NCBI RefSeq assembly: GCF_003268025.1
Contig: NZ_QLUW01000003.1
Span: 620,001 to 684,000 of the forward strand
Reading direction: 5' to 3'
DNA: 64,000 nucleotides
Source: Paenibacillus montanisoli
GTDB taxonomy: Bacteria > Bacillota > Bacilli > Paenibacillales > Paenibacillaceae
Part shown: piece by piece, positions 41,061 to 50,085 of the stretch
How the letters are laid out: each line of letters opens with the position of its first letter
Position numbering within the stretch: the first letter of the stretch is position 1
Notes under the pieces: model-generated
What the model saw: only the letters and a program-made list of their open reading frames with translations
Database searches by the model: none
What the model was told of the DNA's origin: nothing
Translations under genes and position numbers: made by a program

Positions 41061-42356
41061 TTATCTGCGGGCTTTAAGCTGATCCAGGTCGAGAAAGTCG
41101 TGATCTTGATTATAGGCCGGTACTCCGTGGATGCCGACATCAAGTCCGATGAGCTCTTCGTCTCTTGATACGCGCACTGGAACAAAGCGCTTAATAACCA
41201 GAAGCACGATCCAGGTTATCGCAAAGCCCCAAATGCTGACGATTGCAAGGCCAAGGGCTTGTACGCCGAGAAGGTTCCATCCGCCGCCGTAGAACAAACC
41301 ATAGTATTCTTGTCCGATTCCTTTCGTCATCTCCGGCAGAGCGAACAGCCCGACGGCTAGCGTTCCCAGGCTGCCGCTGATGCCGTGGACCGCGAATGCG
41401 CCGACCGGATCGTCGATGCCTTTGCGCTCGAGCCATTCCGTTGCAAGCACCATGGAGATGCCGCACACGACGCCGATTAGAATCGCGGCGCCGTCCGAAA
41501 CGAAAGAGCAGCCTGCCGTAATGCCGACCAGACCGGCCAGCGATCCGTTGATGACCATTGGCGGATCGGCTTTCTTATACCGCAGCATCGTAAACAAGAT
41601 GCACGTTGCTCCGCCCGCTGCCGCGGAGAGCATGGTCGTGATGGCGATATGGCCGATCGAGCCGTTCGTTGCGCTAAGCGTACTTCCGGAGTTGAAGCCG
41701 AACCAGCCGAACCACAAGATGAACGCGCCGACAGAGGCCAGCGGCAGGTTGGACGGAGGCACGATGTTGCTCTTGCCGTCCGGCGTGAATTTGCCGATTC
41801 GCGGGCCGATGAAGATTGCTGCGGCAAGCGCTGCGAAGCCGCCGAGCGCGTGGATGACCGCGGAGCCGGCGAAATCGATCATGCCGAGCTTGCCGAGCCA
41901 GCCGCCGACCGCCCACACCCAGTGGCCGGCTACAGGATAGATAAGTCCGGTCATCGCGATGGCGTACAGGATGTAAGCCCTGAAGTGAATCCGTTCCGCC
42001 ACTGCGCCGGAAACGATGGAAATGACGGCGATGACGAAAGCGCATTGGAACAGCCAATAGGTCTCATGCGAGATGTTGATAGCGATATGGGAGAGATCCC
42101 CGTTCAGCAGGAAGCCTGTCGTACCGATTAAGCCGCCCGCATCTTTTCCGTACATCAGCCCGAAGCCTATAAAATAAAAGATAAGTGCGCCGAAGGCGAT
42201 GTCTACAAATACTTTCATGATGATGCTGACTGCATTTTTTTGTCTGACAAAGCCTGCCTCAAGAAGCGCGAAGCCGCCTTCCATAAGCAGGATCATTGCG
42301 GCTGTCAATACGACCCAGATCGTATCGAGCCCGGCGGACAGCGTGGCTACATCCAT
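41061..42356 (-). CDS. amt: Ammonium transporter
   Basis: 431-residue Amt/NrgA membrane channel with 11 helices. Seen: MEGGFALLEAGFVRQKN, the pore segments AGHWVWAVGGW and DFAGSAVIHALGGFAALAAA with the first of the twin pore histidines, WFGWFGFNSGS, and FAVHGISGSLGTLAVGLFA with the second. The C-terminal tail (from about 395) is cytoplasmic. No glnK/nrgB follows, unlike the Bacillus nrgAB pair; the downstream hairpin closes the unit. Its promoter carries a GlnR/TnrA-type box, so it should be induced on nitrogen limitation. Confidence 0.95.
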   Translation of the reverse strand: MDVATLSAGLDTIWVVLTAAMILLMEGGFALLEAGFVRQKNAVSIIMKVFVDIAFGALIFYFIGFGLMYGKDAGGLIGTTGFLLNGDLSHIAINISHETYWLFQCAFVIAVISIVSGAVAERIHFRAYILYAIAMTGLIYPVAGHWVWAVGGWLGKLGMIDFAGSAVIHALGGFAALAAAIFIGPRIGKFTPDGKSNIVPPSNLPLASVGAFILWFGWFGFNSGSTLSATNGSIGHIAITTMLSAAAGGATCILFTMLRYKKADPPMVINGSLAGLVGITAGCSFVSDGAAILIGVVCGISMVLATEWLERKGIDDPVGAFAVHGISGSLGTLAVGLFALPEMTKGIGQEYYGLFYGGGWNLLGVQALGLAIVSIWGFAITWIVLLVIKRFVPVRVSRDEELIGLDVGIHGVPAYNQDHDFLDLDQLKARR

Positions 42357-42415
42357 GCGTTCATCTCCTCTAGGTCGTCATGTTAGGTTTTGTCTCTCAT
42401 TCCAATCCGAACCCC

Positions 42416-42445
42416 ATTATATAAGCGCTGCGTCAATGATGTCAA
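42416..42445 (-). promoter_or_regulatory. Sigma-A promoter of amt
   Basis: On the minus strand TTGACA (42445-42440), 18-bp spacer, TATAAT (42421-42416): consensus hexamers. Confidence 0.8.
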
Positions 42446-42452
42446 CGAATGA

Positions 42453-42469
42453 AGTTATAAGACCTGACA
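42453..42469 (-). promoter_or_regulatory. GlnR/TnrA box of amt
   Basis: TGTCA-N7-TAACT on the minus strand, one mismatch to TGTNA-N7-TNACA, centred about 52 bp upstream of the predicted start, where activation by TnrA/GlnR occurs at Bacillus nrgAB. Confidence 0.65.
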
Positions 42470-42612
42470 TGGGTTTGTCCTTTTTTTTGGATTAGGCGCA
42501 CATCCGCTCCGTCTCCAGACGTAGAACGGGTTCAACCGTGAGACCCTTTTAAGGCGCTTACGGCTTCGGGTATACTTGGAGTACAAACCTTAGGAGAAGC
42601 GATTGGGAGCTG

Positions 42613-43716
42613 GTGGAGGCAATGAACGGGAATTTTATCAGTCGGTTTATGTGGGGTCTCTTTATTATAGTAGTAGGCGTAGGCTTGATGCTGAGGCAAA
42701 GCGGGGTCGTCGATTTCGATATCGGGCATGTTTTCATGACCTATTGGCCGCTCATTCTGCTTTTCGTCGGCGTGCAGGGCATGCTGCAGCGATCGGTATA
42801 CGGCATCGGCTCCTTCTTCGGATCGGCGGTGCTGCTGATCGTCGGCTTCGTGTTCCTTGGCCGCAATTTGGATTGGTTCGCCTGGTCGATAAGCGATTTG
42901 ATGCAGTTTGCAGGGCCGCTGGTGCTGATCTTGTTCGGATTGCGCATGATTCTGAAACCGAAGGCGAAGAAGAAGGACGAGCTGCCGGGCGATGAATGGA
43001 AAGCCTATACCAGCTACGGGCCATTCGATCAGCAAGTGCCGCCGGCGCCGCCGCTGCATCCGGATCCGACAAAAGAGCCGGAGATGACCGATCAGAATGA
43101 CGACGCCAAAGATCATCCGGCCGATGCGCAAACGCCGAATTCGATGGAAGGCAAGCTGCCGCAGCGGCCGGCACATCCTTATGAAGATTTTGCGAAACAG
43201 CAGGTGAAGCGGAAATGGGAAGAAGCGGCGGCCCATGCCCGGGAGCATATCGAGCGGCATGCCCAGCACCGCAAGCATGTTCATGCGAAATATCATCATC
43301 GCAAGGACCGCGTAGAATGGTGGAACTATGATTCGAACGCGCAGACGCGCTCCGGCTTTATCGGCGACATCTACTTGGGTCAGGATTACTGGGAACTCAA
43401 GCCGATGAACATCTCGCATTTTATCGGAGATACGGTGCTTGATTTGACGAAGGCGCAAATATTGCCCGGCGAGACCAAAATTTATATCTCTTCCTTTATA
43501 GGCGATGTAAAAGTATACCTCCCGAATGATTACGAAGTCGGCGTGCATGTCGTCTCCAGCGCGTTTGTCGGCGATGTTGCCGTATTGGAGCACCGGGAAG
43601 GCGGCATCTTTAAAAATATGGATATCGAGACGCCTTGCTTTCAGGAGAATGAGAAAAAAATCAAGCTCCACGTCAGTACGTTTATCGGCGATGTGCGCGT
43701 CACGAAGGTAGGTTGA
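42613..43716 (+). CDS. liaF: LiaF-like membrane regulator of the LiaSR system
   Basis: 367 residues (Bacillus LiaF is about 240). Four N-terminal helices (about 8-28, 43-60, 68-84, 98-114), a long hydrophilic linker (about 115-240) rich in Pro, Glu and especially His (H208 to H229 holds eight His), and a C-terminal beta-rich LiaF domain with four repeats of the SxFIGD type (SGFIGDI, SHFIGDT, SSFIGDV, STFIGDV). In Bacillus, LiaF holds LiaS inactive until the cell envelope is stressed. GTG 42613 or ATG 42622 may be the start; both sit close to GGAG sequences. Followed by liaS 7 bp downstream. Confidence 0.88.
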   Translation: MEAMNGNFISRFMWGLFIIVVGVGLMLRQSGVVDFDIGHVFMTYWPLILLFVGVQGMLQRSVYGIGSFFGSAVLLIVGFVFLGRNLDWFAWSISDLMQFAGPLVLILFGLRMILKPKAKKKDELPGDEWKAYTSYGPFDQQVPPAPPLHPDPTKEPEMTDQNDDAKDHPADAQTPNSMEGKLPQRPAHPYEDFAKQQVKRKWEEAAAHAREHIERHAQHRKHVHAKYHHRKDRVEWWNYDSNAQTRSGFIGDIYLGQDYWELKPMNISHFIGDTVLDLTKAQILPGETKIYISSFIGDVKVYLPNDYEVGVHVVSSAFVGDVAVLEHREGGIFKNMDIETPCFQENEKKIKLHVSTFIGDVRVTKVG

Positions 43717-43723
43717 TGCGCAC

Positions 43724-44764
43724 ATGATGGTAAGACTGTTTCGCAACAGCAAGTGGGATATGATTCTGCTGTTTCTGGCCGCCTCCACGATTTCCGTGTT
43801 GATTTGGCAGGTCGGCACCGAACTGACGGTCAAAGGGTTCAGCAGCATGCTCTGGATCGGCGTTGCGGTCATCTTCCTGTTGATCAGCGCCGTGTTCGGC
43901 TACTGGGCGGCTCAGCGAATTCAGCGTCAAATGGATTTGCTCGTGCTCGGCATGAAGCAGGCCGCTCACGGGAATTACTCCGCGAGGCTGCCGGAGCAAG
44001 GCGCGTTTATGCCGGCGCTGCGTGAATTCAACGATATGATGACGGCGCTGGACGAGAAGATGCAATGGATTCAGCGTTCCGGCGAAGAGCAGATCATGCG
44101 GGAGACGGCCTCAAATGAAGCGGCGGTGCTCGAGGAGCGTAGGCGGCTCGCCCGCGACCTGCACGATACGGTCTCCCAACAGCTCTTCGCCATTCATATG
44201 TCGGCCTCGTCCTTGCCGAAGCTGCTCGAGCTGAACCCGGCTAGGGCAAGCGACGTGATGGAGCAGCTGATTTCGATGTCATCGATGGCGCAGAAGCAGA
44301 TGCGCGCCTTCATTGCCCAATTGAGGCCGATGGAGCTGGAGGGCAGGTCGCTTCAGGAAGCGCTCGATAAGTGGTTCCCGGATTACTGCCGCCAGAACGG
44401 GCTGCAGGGCGTGTTGGAATGGCGCGTGAGAGAAAGGCTGTCGGAAGCTAAGGAGCATCAGCTGTTCCTGATCGTGCAGGAAGCGATGGCGAATATTGTG
44501 AAGCATGCGGGCGCGCACACGGCGCTCTTGACCGTTGCGGAAACGGAGCGGCAAATCGTTATGACGCTGCAGGATGATGGGGCCGGCTTTAGAGCCGATC
44601 AAGTGAAGCGGGGCTCTTACGGACTGTCGACCATGCGGGAGCGGGCAAGCAAGCTAGGCGGAGACGCCTCCATTATTAGTAAGCCGGGTAGCGGTACTCG
44701 GGTAAGAGTAACGCTTCCTAACTATATGAACAAGGGAGAGGGCCGTGCCGATGAGCCTCAATAA
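43724..44764 (+). CDS. liaS: LiaS-type sensor histidine kinase
   Basis: 346-residue intramembrane-sensing kinase. Two helices (about 13-32 and 40-65) with almost no outer loop, a HAMP-like linker (MDLLVLGMKQAAHGNYSARL), HisKA_3 domain with H147 in RLARDLHDTVSQQLF, and HATPase_c (GAGFRADQVKRGSYGLSTMR). Lies between liaF and liaR, 7 bp after the former and overlapping the latter by 14 bp. Senses envelope damage such as antibiotics acting on lipid II; phosphorylates LiaR. Confidence 0.93.
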   Translation: MMVRLFRNSKWDMILLFLAASTISVLIWQVGTELTVKGFSSMLWIGVAVIFLLISAVFGYWAAQRIQRQMDLLVLGMKQAAHGNYSARLPEQGAFMPALREFNDMMTALDEKMQWIQRSGEEQIMRETASNEAAVLEERRRLARDLHDTVSQQLFAIHMSASSLPKLLELNPARASDVMEQLISMSSMAQKQMRAFIAQLRPMELEGRSLQEALDKWFPDYCRQNGLQGVLEWRVRERLSEAKEHQLFLIVQEAMANIVKHAGAHTALLTVAETERQIVMTLQDDGAGFRADQVKRGSYGLSTMRERASKLGGDASIISKPGSGTRVRVTLPNYMNKGEGRADEPQ

Positions 44765-45416
44765 CAGTTGGAAAATAATGATTGTCGACGATCACGATAT
44801 GGTTCGCGCGGGGCTGCGTACCTATCTGATGCTGGACCCGAAGTTCGAGGTCATCGCGGAAGCGGCTAACGGCAAGGAAGCGCTTGACATGCTCCGGACA
44901 GGAATGGCAGGAGGTCCGCCTCAGCTCGTGCTGATGGATTTAATGATGCCGGTCATGGACGGAGTCGAAGCGACGCGCCATATGATGAAGGAATTTCCCG
45001 AGCTGAAAATCGTCATGCTTACGAGCTTCCTAGAGGATGAGAAGGTTGTGGCCGCCGTTGAGGCCGGTGCCGTCAGCTACGTGCTTAAGACCGTTTCCGC
45101 AGAGGAACTGATCTATGCGCTGAACGGAGCGGCCAAAGGGATGCCGGTTATGACGCATGACGTTTCCCAGGCGCTGACCCGAGGACTGCGTCAGCGCAGC
45201 ACGCAGGGGACGGATGAAGGCTTGACGGACAGAGAGAAGGAAGTGCTGCTGCTGATCGCCGAAGGGATGTCCAACAAGGAGATTGCCGACGAGCTTCATA
45301 TCAGCATCAAGACGGTCAAGACGCATGTCAGCAATTTGCTTATGAAATGCGAGCTCGAGGACCGCACGCAGCTGGCCGTATACGCGCATCGCAAAGGTTG
45401 GGTAAAGACGGGATAG
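44751..45416 (+). CDS. liaR: LiaR-type NarL-family response regulator
   Basis: 221 residues: receiver domain with D63 (LMDLMMPVMDG) and K in YVLKTVSAEE, and a C-terminal LuxR/NarL helix-turn-helix (LTDREKEVLLLIAEGMSNKE). Start chosen at ATG 44751, eight bases after GGGAGAGGG inside the liaS 3' end; GTG 44745 is also in frame. No liaI or liaH target gene lies next to the operon, so LiaR must act at a distance or on its own promoter. Confidence 0.93.
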   Translation: MSLNNSWKIMIVDDHDMVRAGLRTYLMLDPKFEVIAEAANGKEALDMLRTGMAGGPPQLVLMDLMMPVMDGVEATRHMMKEFPELKIVMLTSFLEDEKVVAAVEAGAVSYVLKTVSAEELIYALNGAAKGMPVMTHDVSQALTRGLRQRSTQGTDEGLTDREKEVLLLIAEGMSNKEIADELHISIKTVKTHVSNLLMKCELEDRTQLAVYAHRKGWVKTG

Positions 45417-45475
45417 CAGGCAGACTCTCCGGGCAAGCTAACGGTAACACTAGGCCAGGAGGAGAATGAACAGCG

Positions 45476-45889
45476 ATGATCCCCCTTGAATCCAAGCTGG
45501 AATCGAGCGAGAAGGAATTTACGGAAGTCAGAAGCATGCTGGAGGAGAACGAGTTCTCCCTTGGCGGCAATTGGGACTATGCGCACGGCTACTTCGATCG
45601 TTTTCTTGACGACGAGCATAAGGTGTGGCTGCGCATGCCCTTCGATGTCATTAACGGCAATATCGACAGCGATACGCAGGATCTGGACGCCAAAATCAGA
45701 ATGGGCCGGCCGTTCGTGCTGAAGCATATTTACAACGAGGGGCTTGATAAGGAGGCCCACCCAAGGGCTTTCGGAAGCCTGGTTGATCAGTTCCAAGAGC
45801 CGCTTGATAAGGACGCGGAAGTGGAAGGAAAATGGGTCGCCAAGGCGAAGCAAGTGCTAGGCGAAGTGGAAGAACGCTTGCTTCATTAA
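45476..45889 (+). CDS. YugN-like protein
   Basis: 137-residue soluble protein fitting the YugN-like family of Bacilli: starts MIPLESKLESSEKEFTEVRS, central WDYAHGYFDRFLDDEHKVWL and RMPFDVINGNID, acidic throughout. Function unknown. GGAGGAG precedes the ATG by about ten bases. 59 bp after liaR without an intervening terminator, so it may be read through from liaFSR; a strong terminator follows. Confidence 0.8.
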   Translation: MIPLESKLESSEKEFTEVRSMLEENEFSLGGNWDYAHGYFDRFLDDEHKVWLRMPFDVINGNIDSDTQDLDAKIRMGRPFVLKHIYNEGLDKEAHPRAFGSLVDQFQEPLDKDAEVEGKWVAKAKQVLGEVEERLLH

Positions 45890-45910
45890 GAGATTATAAG
45901 AATCGGAGAA

Positions 45911-45953
45911 AACCGGGCCTGTCGGCATCAACTGCCGCCCCCGGTTTTTTTTT
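45911..45953 (+). terminator. Terminator after yugN
   Basis: AACCGGG/CCCGGTT (45911-45917 with 45940-45946) with inner CGGCA/TGCCG, nine T following. Confidence 0.9.
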
Positions 45954-46083
45954 ATGTTCCATTATAATAATTTTAAGTTTGATTTAAGGTAGATTGTGCA
46001 AGATAGAACTATGAAGAACAGGCAAGCCAAACAAGGAAACAATTGATAAACTTCATGGGATCAGATTAAGGAGGAGTACGAAA

Positions 46084-47676
46084 ATGAGCGACAACAAAAA
46101 ACAGAACGGATATGACGATTTCTTCCGCAATGATGACCAAGGCGGCAGCGACGATATCCGGGATCAGCATACTTCGAACGAAGCGAAACGTCAGGATGAG
46201 GCCGACAAAGGATCGTATTACTACTCTTATGGGCCGTTCAAGTCCGGTTCAGCCGATGCCGAGCCGCCAAGACAAACGGGCAATGACGCGGTATCCGCTC
46301 ACAATGTTTACGGTAATGACGCGGAAGGCAAGCAAAATCCGGTTGATGTAACGCCGCCAACGCAGCTTCGCCCGTTCGCGCCGTCGCAATCCGCGTCGCG
46401 CGGGGGCTGGCAGATGAAGGAGACTCGCCGCAGCCCATTCAAAGCGATGTTCGCCTCGTTCCTGGCCGGCGTCGTTGTCGTCGGATCGCTGATGTTCGTA
46501 TCGGATCGGGAGAACTGGTTCACGTTGGACCAAACGCTGACGCAATCGTCCGAGCAAGCGAATTCGGCGGTGAGCAAAGCCGGGGATGACGGCAAGGTAT
46601 CCGCGGCGGCGGACATCGTACGGCCGAACAATATCGCACAGCTGTTCGAGAAAGCCAGCCCTGCTGTCGTGAAGATCGAAACGTTCTCCACACAGCGCAG
46701 CGGCGGCAATCAAGGCGGCACGATGGACGACTTCTTCAGTCAATTTTTCGGCGATGAGTTTGAAGGTCAGGGCCAAGATAACGGCTCAAGCGATCAAGGC
46801 TCCGGTCAATTAGTGCCGGAAGGTATCGGTACGGGATTCTTCTTCGATTCCACGGGCTATATCTTAACGAATCAGCACGTAATCGGCGAGGCCGATGAAA
46901 TTCAAGTCACGGTTCAGGGCCGCAATAAGCCTCTCGTAGCGAAGAAGCTTGGTTCCGATTACAACCTCGACCTTGCGGTGCTGAAGGTTGAAGGAACCGA
47001 CTTCCCGACTCTCCCGATCGGCAGCTCCGACAAGATCAATATCGGAGACTGGGTTGTCGCGATCGGTAACCCTTACGGCTTTGATCATACGGTAACGGTC
47101 GGCGTGCTGAGCTCCAAGGAGCGCCCGATCAGCATTCCGGATTCCCAAGGCACCCGTCAGTACGAGCACTTGCTGCAAACGGACGCTTCCATTAACCCGG
47201 GTAACTCCGGCGGTCCGCTCTTGAACCTGCAAGGCGAAGTTATCGGCATCAATACGGCCGTCAGCTCGCAGGCGCAAGGCATCGGCTTCGCGATTCCGAC
47301 AAGCACGATTACGGAAGTGCTGGAGAACCTGAAAGCGAACAAAGAGATTCCGAAGAAGCCGGCTCCATTCATCGGGGCGAATCTGGCCGAAATTACGGAT
47401 GATCTCGCGAAGGAGCTTGGACTTTCCGATAAAGAAGGCGCCATCGTACAGAGCGTGCTGTACAAATCGCCGGCGTATATGGCGGATTTGAGACAATACG
47501 ATGTCATTACCGGCATGGACGGGACGAAATATGCGGCCCGTGAAGAACTGATCGCCGCGATTCAGAAGAAGGCGGTCGGCGACACGGTTACGCTGAATAT
47601 CATCCGCAACGGCGAGAAGATGGATCTGAAAGTAACGGTCGGCAACAAAAATGATTTTGCACAGCAGCAGCAATAA
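46084..47676 (+). CDS. htrA: HtrA-like membrane-anchored serine protease
   Basis: 530 residues. Long disordered cytoplasmic head (1-115, Asp/Gln/Asn-rich), one helix (about 118-138, AMFASFLAGVVVVGSLMFV), then an extracytoplasmic trypsin-like domain with catalytic H265 (LTNQHVIGEAD), D296 (YNLDLAVLKVEG) and S375 (NPGNSGGPLLN), and a C-terminal PDZ domain (about 435-525). It degrades or refolds misfolded secreted proteins. AAGGAGGAG precedes the ATG. A two-component system follows 157 bp downstream behind a terminator and may regulate it, by analogy with CssRS and htrA of Bacillus. Confidence 0.95.
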   Translation: MSDNKKQNGYDDFFRNDDQGGSDDIRDQHTSNEAKRQDEADKGSYYYSYGPFKSGSADAEPPRQTGNDAVSAHNVYGNDAEGKQNPVDVTPPTQLRPFAPSQSASRGGWQMKETRRSPFKAMFASFLAGVVVVGSLMFVSDRENWFTLDQTLTQSSEQANSAVSKAGDDGKVSAAADIVRPNNIAQLFEKASPAVVKIETFSTQRSGGNQGGTMDDFFSQFFGDEFEGQGQDNGSSDQGSGQLVPEGIGTGFFFDSTGYILTNQHVIGEADEIQVTVQGRNKPLVAKKLGSDYNLDLAVLKVEGTDFPTLPIGSSDKINIGDWVVAIGNPYGFDHTVTVGVLSSKERPISIPDSQGTRQYEHLLQTDASINPGNSGGPLLNLQGEVIGINTAVSSQAQGIGFAIPTSTITEVLENLKANKEIPKKPAPFIGANLAEITDDLAKELGLSDKEGAIVQSVLYKSPAYMADLRQYDVITGMDGTKYAAREELIAAIQKKAVGDTVTLNIIRNGEKMDLKVTVGNKNDFAQQQQ

Positions 47677-47688
47677 AGCCGCTTACCC

Positions 47689-47728
47689 GAAGCGCATACA
47701 GTCGTCTTGACTGTCTGCGCTTCTTTTA
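47689..47728 (+). terminator. Terminator of htrA
   Basis: GAAGCGCATACAGTC/GACTGTCTGCGCTTC stem (47689-47703 with 47708-47722) then TTTTATG. Confidence 0.85.
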
Positions 47729-47832
47729 TGGGAAAATGTGGACGTGCTGTTTCATGGCCCGATTAACTTGCGATATAATGGGAAGGCAGATTTATGTTCA
47801 GGAAAACGAGTGTTTGATGATGGGGGATTGCG

Positions 47833-48525
47833 ATGAGACCGCATATATTAGTAGTAGATGATGACGATAAAATCACCTCGCTGCTTCGGAGAAGCCTTGC
47901 GTTCGAGGGCTACGAGGTGGCGACGGCGAACAACGGGATCGAGGGCTTGAAGCAAATGCTTGCAAGCGACCCGGATTTACTGATTCTCGATGTAATGATG
48001 CCGCAGGTGGACGGCTGGGAGGTATGCCGCCGGATCCGGGAAGGCGGGAGCACGGTGCCTATTCTGATGCTGACCGCGAAAGATGACATAACGGACCGCG
48101 TTCGAGGACTTGACCTGGGCGCGGACGATTATTTGGTCAAGCCGTTCGCGCTCGAGGAATTGCTTGCTCGCGTGCGCGCGCTGCTGCGCCGCAAAACCGA
48201 TAAGCTCGAAGAAAGCTCAAGCAGGCTGCAATTCGAGGATTTGACGCTCGATCTCGATTCCCGCGAAGCGATTCGCGCCGGACGGCGGATCGATCTGACG
48301 GCGAAGGAATTCGACCTGCTGCAGCTGCTGATGCAAAACCCGCGCAGAGTGCTCACCCGAGACGCGATTATGGACAAAATTTGGGGCATCGACTACAGCG
48401 GCGAATCCAATGTGCTCGAGGTCTACATCGCCATGCTGCGCCAGAAGACCGAGGACGGCAAGGCGCCGCGCCTGATTCAAACCGTTCGGGGTACCGGATA
48501 CGTGTTGAGAGGAGAAGGGAGCTGA
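47833..48525 (+). CDS. OmpR/PhoB-family response regulator
   Basis: 230 residues. Receiver with D53 (LILDVMMPQVDGW) and K in DYLVKPFALEE; C-terminal winged helix (about 130-228, LTAKEFDLLQLLMQNPRRVL, VYIAMLRQKTE, VRGTGYVLRG). Sequence style is that of MprA/YkoG rather than CssR. TATAAT at 47774-47779 is a likely -10 with a poor -35. Four bp before the kinase gene. Probably responds to envelope conditions, given the htrA neighbour. Confidence 0.9.
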   Translation: MRPHILVVDDDDKITSLLRRSLAFEGYEVATANNGIEGLKQMLASDPDLLILDVMMPQVDGWEVCRRIREGGSTVPILMLTAKDDITDRVRGLDLGADDYLVKPFALEELLARVRALLRRKTDKLEESSSRLQFEDLTLDLDSREAIRAGRRIDLTAKEFDLLQLLMQNPRRVLTRDAIMDKIWGIDYSGESNVLEVYIAMLRQKTEDGKAPRLIQTVRGTGYVLRGEGS

Positions 48526-48529
48526 CACC

Positions 48530-50017
48530 ATGTCGATTCGCCTGAGGCTAACGCTCTGGTATTCCATCATACTCGCGGTCACGCTCATCGCATTCGGCGT
48601 CGCGATTTATATTTTCGTCAACTATAACACGTACAAAGAAATGAAAACGAAGATCGAACAGCAAGTCAATGCGATCAATATCACATCTACCTTGGATATG
48701 TTCGGCAATTATCAAACCCCCTCTTTTGTCATCGGGGATGAGGAGCTATTCATCCAAGTAGATAACTATAAGAACGGCGTCGTGAAGGCTACGCCGAATT
48801 TGCGCAGAATCGATCTGCTGCTGCCGAAGCCGTCATTGAAAGAGATTAACGACAGCTACGAAGGTTTCGAGAATGTGAAAGCGGGGCCTTATCCGTTTCT
48901 CGTTTACCGGCATATTTTGAAGCAAAACGATGAAGTTTTCGGACTGCTGCAAGTAGCGGCGTATTCCGGCCGGGAAGAGAAGTTCCTGACCGAGCTGAAG
49001 ACGACGTTGATCTCATCGGTCATCATCGTCGTGCTGATCGCCTTTACGATCGGCTTGTTCCTGGCGCGCAAGGCGCTTCGTCCGATCGAGGATGTCATTC
49101 TCGCGACCAAGCAAATTCAGAACGGTTCGGATCTCAGCATGCGTATTCCAAGAGAAGGACCGAACGACGAGCTTGGCCGCCTGACGGATACGCTGAACGG
49201 GATGTTGGGGCGGATCGAAACGACCTATAACGGCTTGAACGAAGCATACAAGGCGCAGCGGCGGTTCGTGTCGGATGCCTCGCATGAGCTGCGTACACCG
49301 CTTACGACGATTCGCGGCAACATCGAACTGCTGGAGCGGATGTGGCTGCCGTCGCTGACGCAGGGCGCGGATCCGGAATCGGACGATGCGGAGCTGAAGC
49401 ACTTGAGCGATCAGGAGCGCAGCCGCATTCAGCTGACCCGCGAATCGATGCTGGATATTGCGGGAGAAGCGAAGCGGATGTCCAGCCTTGTAAACGATCT
49501 GCTGGCGCTGGCGCGTGCGGATGCCGGCTACGAGATGGAGAAGTCGGTCCAGCCGCTGCTTCCGCTTGTGGAAGACGTCGCGCGGAAGGCGCAGCTGCTT
49601 CCAAGAAAAGCCGAATGGAAAATCGGAAACCTAAGCGCGATCGAGAACGTAAATGTATTAGCGCATGCTGATTTTCTCCGTCAGCTGTTTTTTATCTTTG
49701 TGGAAAATGCGTTTAAATACACGCCTAGCGGTTATGTGGAGCTGCGGGCCATCCGATCCGGCGACCAGGCTGGCATCGTGGTCAAGGATACCGGCATCGG
49801 CATGGATCACGATCAGGTGCCGCATATTTTCGAGCGCTTCTACCGCGCCGACGAGTCTCGCGGGGAGACAAGCGGCACCGGCTTAGGGCTGTCGATCGCC
49901 AAATGGATCATCGACGAGCACGGCGGCTCCGTAGAAGTCTCGACGCGCGAAGGAGCGGGAACGACGTTTATCGTATGGCTTCCGATTGCTTTCCACGAGA
50001 AGTCGAATGAAGTATAA
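48530..50017 (+). CDS. Sensor histidine kinase, partner of the OmpR-type regulator
   Basis: 495 residues. Two helices (about 8-30 and 162-183) bound an outer domain of about 130 residues; HAMP (LRPIEDVILATKQIQNGSDL), HisKA with H252 in FVSDASHELRTPLTTIRGNI, and HATPase_c with N-box FVENAFKYTP and G-boxes DTGIGMDHD and GTGLGLSIAKWI. A 40-residue insertion after the H-box helix (PSLTQGADPESDDAELKHLS) is longer than typical. GAAGGGAGC precedes the ATG. Confidence 0.92.
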   Translation: MSIRLRLTLWYSIILAVTLIAFGVAIYIFVNYNTYKEMKTKIEQQVNAINITSTLDMFGNYQTPSFVIGDEELFIQVDNYKNGVVKATPNLRRIDLLLPKPSLKEINDSYEGFENVKAGPYPFLVYRHILKQNDEVFGLLQVAAYSGREEKFLTELKTTLISSVIIVVLIAFTIGLFLARKALRPIEDVILATKQIQNGSDLSMRIPREGPNDELGRLTDTLNGMLGRIETTYNGLNEAYKAQRRFVSDASHELRTPLTTIRGNIELLERMWLPSLTQGADPESDDAELKHLSDQERSRIQLTRESMLDIAGEAKRMSSLVNDLLALARADAGYEMEKSVQPLLPLVEDVARKAQLLPRKAEWKIGNLSAIENVNVLAHADFLRQLFFIFVENAFKYTPSGYVELRAIRSGDQAGIVVKDTGIGMDHDQVPHIFERFYRADESRGETSGTGLGLSIAKWIIDEHGGSVEVSTREGAGTTFIVWLPIAFHEKSNEV

Positions 50018-50085
50018 TAAGAAGAATGGGTCTTGTAGATCATGATTCGTGAAGAATGGTTGAGCAGGAAAGCAGGTGCAAGCAA

